From: Latescibacteria bacterium UBA6620
Lineage (GTDB): Bacteria > Latescibacterota > UBA2968
Length of the DNA: 64,000 nt
Assembly (NCBI GenBank): GCA_002433075.1
Contig: DJHM01000058.1
Location: forward strand, 49,076 to 113,075
Direction: 5' to 3'
Shown here piece by piece: positions 59,904 to 64,000 of the stretch. The position numbers and the translations under genes were made by a program. Each line of letters begins with the position of its first letter. Positions within the stretch are counted from its first letter, which is position 1. The notes beneath the pieces were generated by a model. It was not told the origin of the DNA. It was given only the letters and a program-made list of their open reading frames with translations, and searched no databases.

Positions 59904-60677
59904 GTGAGTGAGACCACACCACAGAGCTGGGATTGGAGCGAGGCTGGGCAGCGTAACGTACCCCGTTTCGGTCAGGTCCACGTGTGGCTGGTCTGTCTGA
60001 ACGATGAACGGTTCGATCAGAAAACCTGCCTGGGGGTTCTTCCGGAGCGTGAGCAAAAGAGAGCGCGGAAGTTTACGCACCCGGGCGCTCGGGAAGAGTA
60101 TGTCGTGAGCAGGGCCTTGTTGAGAGTTTTGATCGGTGGATATCTCGACACGGATCCCCTGGCGCTCAAATTCGGGAGTGGCGAGCGGGGCAAGCCTTTC
60201 CTTCGGGAGATCCCCGGGCGATCTGTACCGCAGTTCAATATGACGCACGCTAACGGGGTGGCCCTCTATGCTTTCTCGATGGAACAGGCCGTCGGCGTGG
60301 ACATCGAAAGAGTGGATCGGAAGACCCGAGTTGAAAGGGTCTCGAAGCGATACTTTACGGAGAGAGAATCCGACGCGATTACGAATCTGAATCCGGAATT
60401 TCGAAAGGAGGCGTTCATACGGACGTGGACCTGTAAGGAGGCGTGTCTGAAGTGGACGGGCCAAGGTCTGGCCGGGGGACTAAAGACGCACGAGATCGTT
60501 TTTGCAGACGCGTGGACAGCGCCGATGGCGTTCGGAAACGGACCCCAGCCCTCCCTCACGATGCTCGATCCCGGAGCCGGCTGGATCGGTGCGCTTGCAG
60601 TCGCTCGTCCAGATCCTGAGGTGGTATGCGGGGTTTGGAGTGGGTCCACAAACGGTGTGGGTCCTCTTTTTACATAG
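59904..60677 (+). CDS. 4'-phosphopantetheinyl transferase, Sfp type
   Basis: A 257-residue Sfp-type PPTase, which activates carrier proteins by adding phosphopantetheine from CoA. The family motifs are present: EEYVVSRALLRVLIGGYL, GKPFL, FNMTHANGVALYAFS, VGVDIERVDR and FIRTWTCKEACLKWTGQGL. The start is GTG after GGAGGTGGAGGT. No NRPS or PKS gene is in the window, so its carrier protein is elsewhere. Confidence 0.9.
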   Translation: MSETTPQSWDWSEAGQRNVPRFGQVHVWLVCLNDERFDQKTCLGVLPEREQKRARKFTHPGAREEYVVSRALLRVLIGGYLDTDPLALKFGSGERGKPFLREIPGRSVPQFNMTHANGVALYAFSMEQAVGVDIERVDRKTRVERVSKRYFTERESDAITNLNPEFRKEAFIRTWTCKEACLKWTGQGLAGGLKTHEIVFADAWTAPMAFGNGPQPSLTMLDPGAGWIGALAVARPDPEVVCGVWSGSTNGVGPLFT

Positions 60678-60686
60678 GGCCTGGTG

Positions 60687-60730
60687 TCATCGCCCAGAAA
60701 GTGGCCCCGGGGCCACTTTCTGGGCGATGA
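60687..60730. repeat. Perfect 44-bp palindrome
   Basis: Two 22-base arms are exact reverse complements with no spacer, centred on CCCC|GGGG at 60708/60709. It lies between convergent genes and there is no T-run on either side. It could fold as a cruciform or act as a symmetrical termination or binding site. Confidence 0.8.
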
Positions 60731-60758
60731 GGGTGAAGTGGGCGGAAACCCTTGCCGG

Positions 60759-62000
60759 TTAATGAGTGAGGGCAAGTTCGGTTCGAGGCCCGAGTGCGAC
60801 TAGTGCGGGTTCCCCATCGAGGGGATAGGACGACAGATAGCGGGCGATGGTGTCCGCATTCACGGCTCGAATCTCTTCGATCTGCTCATCGAGTGTTCGT
60901 AGAGGAGCTCCGCAACTGAGGTCGTCTACGAGTTGGCTGAAACGATGGAGACCGTGTTCACCGGCGCACACGACTGACGTCGCGGCTTTGGTTTTCGCCC
61001 GGCCAAGTGCGTCGGTGTCTATATCGCCGTGAAGTCCCCGGCATTCCTGGAGAACCACCTCGATCGCCTCGTCGGTCCGGGCGGGATCGACGGAGAGGTA
61101 AATGTAAATGAGGCCCGCATCGCTGAACCCGGCGAAGTCGGCGGTCGCCTCGTCTGCGAGGCTGTTTTGCACCACCGCCCAGTAGAGACGGCTGTTCGTC
61201 GAGGCGCCAAGATAGGCGGACAGCATTTCGGCCGTGATGGCTTCGGTGCTCGCGGCCGAAGGGGCGGGGAAAGCGAGCGTGACGTGCTCGCGAGTGACGT
61301 TGTCTCGCGGGAAAACCCTGGTTTGTCCGCTGAAGACAGGGTTTGGCTGGTCGCGACCGGATTCTCCGGACGTCCAGTCGCCACAGGAATCTTCCACGGC
61401 AGCGATGATCTCGTCGCGGTTGAACCTCCCCGTAACGATGAAGGTCATATTCTCGGGGGCGTAACGGCGGTCGAAGTATTCGATCATCTGTTCGCGGGTG
61501 AGCGCGCCGACCGTCTCTTCCGTTCCCAGGACGGATTGACCCACGGGGTGATCGGGATAGGCGGTCCGAATCAGGTGATCGAAGATGAGTGCGTCCGGGC
61601 GATCGTGATACATCGCGATTTCTTCGAGGATGACTTTCTTTTCTGTGTCGAACTCGTCGGCTGGGATCGTCGACCGCATCATATCTGCCAGGATCTCGAT
61701 CGATTGTGTCGCCCGTTCGCTCTGCGCCCAGTGAAAGTAGGCCGTTCCCTCCCACCACGTGTAGGCGTTCCAGGTTGCCCCGAGATCGTCGATGTCGAGG
61801 CTCAGCTGGCGCCAGTCCCGCTTCGCGGTCCCCTTGAAACACATATGTTCAAGAAAATGAGAGATGCCGGCCTGTTCGGGGACCTCGTCGCGCGATCCTG
61901 TGTTTGCGAAGAACCCGACGGCCGCCGAGTTGATGCGTGGAATGGCCTCGAAGATCATCGTAAGGCCGTTGTCGAGGGTGTGTGAAGTGAAGGGACTCAT
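60759..62000 (-). CDS. M16 zinc peptidase (active subunit)
   Basis: A 413-residue pitrilysin-family peptidase. The inverted zinc motif is ISHFLEHMCFKGT (HxxEH), and the distal Glu is in the segment ILEEIAMYHDRPD. Two M16 lobes are present. The ATG at 62000 is the family start; the open frame upstream is non-homologous and overlaps the partner gene. It probably pairs with the inactive M16 protein encoded 37 bases upstream. There is no signal peptide, so it is probably cytoplasmic. Confidence 0.92.
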   Translation of the reverse strand: MSPFTSHTLDNGLTMIFEAIPRINSAAVGFFANTGSRDEVPEQAGISHFLEHMCFKGTAKRDWRQLSLDIDDLGATWNAYTWWEGTAYFHWAQSERATQSIEILADMMRSTIPADEFDTEKKVILEEIAMYHDRPDALIFDHLIRTAYPDHPVGQSVLGTEETVGALTREQMIEYFDRRYAPENMTFIVTGRFNRDEIIAAVEDSCGDWTSGESGRDQPNPVFSGQTRVFPRDNVTREHVTLAFPAPSAASTEAITAEMLSAYLGASTNSRLYWAVVQNSLADEATADFAGFSDAGLIYIYLSVDPARTDEAIEVVLQECRGLHGDIDTDALGRAKTKAATSVVCAGEHGLHRFSQLVDDLSCGAPLRTLDEQIEEIRAVNADTIARYLSSYPLDGEPALVALGPRTELALTH

Positions 62001-62037
62001 TGACGACCTGCCGTATCGAGGGGTGAGCTTTTTCTGA

Positions 62038-63273
62038 TCACGGGCCGCCGGTAAGCGGGTTGGGGCCCAGGATGACGACGGTCTGGGGGGTCGGGGGACA
62101 GGTTTGGAGGTATCCCGTAATCTGATCGAGCGTGACCGCAGAGACCCCATCGGCGATTTCCTGGAGGGTCCGGGTGTTCCCGTCGAGAAAGAGATCTTCC
62201 ACCAGGCTGCCAGCCCGTCCTTCCGGGAGGTCACCCGTCGTGAACAGGCCTCCCTTGAGAATCGTTTTCGACCGCTCGAGTTCCTCTTCTGTGACGTCCT
62301 CGGCCAGTCTGTCGATCTCATTTCGACAGACCTTGAGAGTTTCGTCTGCCCGCTCGGCGGTGGTACCTGCGTAGAGCGCGATAAGGCCTCCGTTGCGTCG
62401 GGCGCGATAAAAGGCCGAGACACTGTAGGCCAGTCCACGCTTCTCCCTTACTTCCGTGAACAATCGGCTCGAGCCACTCCCCGAAAGGATGGCGATGGCG
62501 ACTTGCGCGGGATAGTAGAGTGCGTGTCCGCGGGCTACGGACCCGAAGACGATCCCGATGTGCGCCTGCTCGGATTCCTTCTCGTGGTGAACGAGGCGAT
62601 CTGCAATCGTCACGGTGTGTGTTTCCTGTTCGAGGGGTGGATCGCCTCCCCATCCTCCAAAGAGGTCTTCGATTGTACTTACGACGGTCTCTCGATCGAT
62701 CCCTCCGGCGATCGAGAAAATGAGCGACTCGGGTCGACACTGTTCCGTCCAGAATCGGCGGACCCCGGCCGAGGTGATCTGCTCGAGGGTTTCCGGTTCT
62801 CCCATCGGCGCGCGGCCAAGGGGTTCGCCGAGGGCGGCCTTGAAGGTGAGCAGCATCGCTTGCTGAATCGGACTATCCTCGAGGCGCTTGAGTTCCTCGA
62901 GGGTGAGGGTTTTTGTGATTTCGACCTCTGCGTCCGGGAACGACGCCGTACTGAACGTTTCTTCATAGAGCTCACAGACGGAACGGAAGTGTTCGGGAAG
63001 GAACTGAGCCTGGAACTGCGTGTGCTCCACTTGGGTGGTGGATCCACGACGAACACCGAGTGTGTCGAATGCGTCGAAGACTTCGCGGGCATCCCTGGAG
63101 GGAGTGCCTTTAAACAGCACATCCTCCGCCACACGGGCCATTCCTAAACGATCGAGCGGATCATCCTTGGCTCCGAAGCCGAACCGCATTGCCATCACGG
63201 CAGACTTCGCCCCCTCCATCGGCTCGATGACGACCCGGATGCCATTATTCATTTCTACTATATCGACAGCCAT
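62038..63273 (-). CDS. M16 peptidase-like protein lacking the zinc motif
   Basis: A 411-residue M16-fold protein. At the place of HFLEHMLFKGT it reads ARVAEDVLFKGTPSRD, so both zinc histidines are gone and it should be inactive by itself. The rest matches (FTEVREKRGLAYSVSAFYRA, TKTLTLEELKRLEDSPIQQA). Paired active/inactive M16 proteins form heterodimers in other bacteria and mitochondria. The ATG at 63273 is chosen for GGAG five bases upstream; ATG 63276 is also possible. Confidence 0.9.
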   Translation of the reverse strand: MAVDIVEMNNGIRVVIEPMEGAKSAVMAMRFGFGAKDDPLDRLGMARVAEDVLFKGTPSRDAREVFDAFDTLGVRRGSTTQVEHTQFQAQFLPEHFRSVCELYEETFSTASFPDAEVEITKTLTLEELKRLEDSPIQQAMLLTFKAALGEPLGRAPMGEPETLEQITSAGVRRFWTEQCRPESLIFSIAGGIDRETVVSTIEDLFGGWGGDPPLEQETHTVTIADRLVHHEKESEQAHIGIVFGSVARGHALYYPAQVAIAILSGSGSSRLFTEVREKRGLAYSVSAFYRARRNGGLIALYAGTTAERADETLKVCRNEIDRLAEDVTEEELERSKTILKGGLFTTGDLPEGRAGSLVEDLFLDGNTRTLQEIADGVSAVTLDQITGYLQTCPPTPQTVVILGPNPLTGGP

Positions 63274-63287
63274 CATAGCTCCAGGAT

Positions 63288-63791
63288 GAACCACCAAGAC
63301 ACGAAGACACCAAGAAAAGCACGATCAGAGGACCACTCGTTGGACGCCAGCTTTGAAGAGCGGGACATTAAAGTTGATCAGAAAGCCGAGACGTTTGCCG
63401 GACATCCTGAGATAAGAAAGAATCTGTGCTTTGTAAACCGGGTGCATCTCGACCACAGCTTTCAGTTCACAGATCACCAGATCTTCAACCAGCACGTCGA
63501 GTCTGAACCCTTCGTCAAATGTAAGGCCGTCATACTCGATCGGAACCGGAACCGGAACCTGACGACGAATAGACATGCCTCTCTTGCTAAGCTGGTGGCA
63601 GAAGCAAGATTCGTAAACGGTCTCCAACAGTCCAGGCCCCAGACTTTTATGCACCTTGAAGACTGAGTCAACGACCGCCTTCCCAATCCGATCCTCTTCT
63701 TCCGACATAGGTTCGAAGTTCATCCAGATTCAGTTCCTATCAGAGTTCCATCGTCCTGGTCTCTCTTGGTGTCTTGGAGTCTTAGTGGTTC
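63288..63791. mobile_element. 504-bp inverted-repeat unit carrying a GxxExxY gene
   Basis: The arms 63288-63315 and 63764-63791 are inverted repeats matching at 25 of 28 positions, built from CACCAAGACAC-type units. They enclose exactly one gene, of the GxxExxY family. The left arm abuts the start of the M16 operon and the right arm contains the stop codon of the fpg-type gene. There is no transposase and no obvious target duplication, so it may be moved in trans. Confidence 0.65.
63325..63723 (-). CDS. GxxExxY protein (PD-(D/E)XK-like)
   Basis: A 132-residue member of the GxxExxY family. The naming motif is in KSLGPGLLETVYESCFCHQL. RLDVLVEDLVICELKAV fits a PD-(D/E)XK nuclease-like core (D...ExK), and VYKAQILSYLRMSGKRLG follows. 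Family function is unknown. The gene is complete, starts at ATG 63723, and lies between inverted repeats as the only cargo. Confidence 0.88.
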   Translation of the reverse strand: MNFEPMSEEEDRIGKAVVDSVFKVHKSLGPGLLETVYESCFCHQLSKRGMSIRRQVPVPVPIEYDGLTFDEGFRLDVLVEDLVICELKAVVEMHPVYKAQILSYLRMSGKRLGFLINFNVPLFKAGVQRVVL

Positions 63792-64000
63792 AAGCCTTCG
63801 GACTCCTGAGTTCTTCCAGGTCCTCGAGCGTGCGAGGCCAGTCCTGTTTGAGCAGCCGGGAGAGGCCGCGGTCGGCTAGGACTTTGCCGTCGGTCTGGCA
63901 GGTGGCGCAGTAGTTGCACTCGTTCTGTGCGTAACGGATGCGTTGGACGGGAGCTCCACATTTGGGACACGGCTGGTCGTACTTACCGTGGACGGCCATC
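63790..64000 (-). CDS. Fpg/Nei-type DNA glycosylase, C-terminal end (partial)
   Basis: The last 70 codons of a gene that continues past the window edge. The four-cysteine zinc finger of formamidopyrimidine-DNA glycosylases is visible (CPKCGAPVQRIRYAQ and CNYCATCQTDGKVLAD), followed by a longer than usual tail (LSRLLKQDWPRTLEDLEELR). Fpg removes oxidised purines. Methionines in this part are internal. The stop codon lies within the right arm of the GxxExxY element. Confidence 0.8.
   Translation of the reverse strand, partial: MAVHGKYDQPCPKCGAPVQRIRYAQNECNYCATCQTDGKVLADRGLSRLLKQDWPRTLEDLEELRSPKA

Noticed and set aside
60687..60730. Rho-independent terminator at the 44-bp palindrome
   Set aside because: No T-run on either strand and no loop; annotated as a palindrome only.
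63286..63666. Plus-strand open frame across the GxxExxY gene
   Set aside because: It is the antisense shadow of the recognisable GxxExxY protein and starts inside the inverted repeat.
1..64000. CRISPR arrays, tRNA genes, rRNA genes, insertion sequences with transposase
   Set aside because: None were seen on reading; no regularly spaced repeats, no tRNA-like cloverleaf and no transposase motif was found. A dedicated scan was not possible.

Overview
The window reads as one stretch of a Gram-negative bacterial chromosome with short gaps between genes and frequent 4-bp start/stop overlaps. It carries the futalosine menaquinone route (mqnE, mqnC, mqnA), a long-form IspH of the type I associate with Bacteroidetes and relatives, bactofilin, RND/TolC efflux, several lipoproteins and family-5 solute-binding proteins. 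This suggests an uncultured FCB-group or Latescibacterota-like organism. That placement is an inference from gene content; no rRNA gene is present to test it. TGA, TAA and TAG all end intact genes, so the standard code applies. Promoters found by eye share TTGAC(N) - 16 or 17 bp - TAnATT/TATATT.

Layout. 1-4.1 kb: tail of a broken solute-binding protein gene, then queE, a divergent tgt and a translationally coupled RmtB-like 16S rRNA methyltransferase. 4.1-7.7 kb: thrS-infC-rpmI-rplT, with infC apparently starting at AUC. 7.7-11 kb: a coiled-coil protein, zapA, rny and ymdB. 11.2-18.6 kb: xseA-xseB-nadK-recN-mqnE-mqnC-mqnA. 18.7-25.9 kb: FAH-family hydrolase, small membrane proteins, a sigma-region-4 protein with two mini-ORFs, a broken MATE gene, and a tight minus-strand operon (glutaredoxin-like, FliG-N-like, rarA, EamA). 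26-34 kb: a catabolic-looking group (DUF3604, DUF1932 dehydrogenase, P-loop kinase, MDR dehydrogenase, gamma-glutamyltransferase-like, aminotransferase). 34-43.4 kb: mrp, a broken FecR-like gene, and an RND adaptor / oversized RND pump / TolC operon. 43.4-50.5 kb: FlgM-like protein, an envelope cluster (57-codon membrane protein, HEAT lipoprotein, M15 lipoprotein, FG-GAP protein, DUF2227-like), M23 peptidase plus bactofilin, hflX and a UVR-motif protein. 50.7-64 kb: a decayed sigma factor/ankyrin fusion, an M28-AAC(3) fusion protein, small proteins, a Gfo/Idh oxidoreductase, ispH with a probable CUG start, a broken cyclase, an Sfp-type PPTase, an M16 peptidase pair, a GxxExxY gene between inverted repeats, and the 3' end of an fpg-type gene.

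Two themes run through the window. First, accessory genes (solute-binding protein, MATE, FecR, sigma-ankyrin, cyclase) carry stops, frameshifts and apparent internal deletions, while the housekeeping genes look intact. Second, many intergenic gaps hold short inverted-repeat elements, some touching or entering coding sequence.
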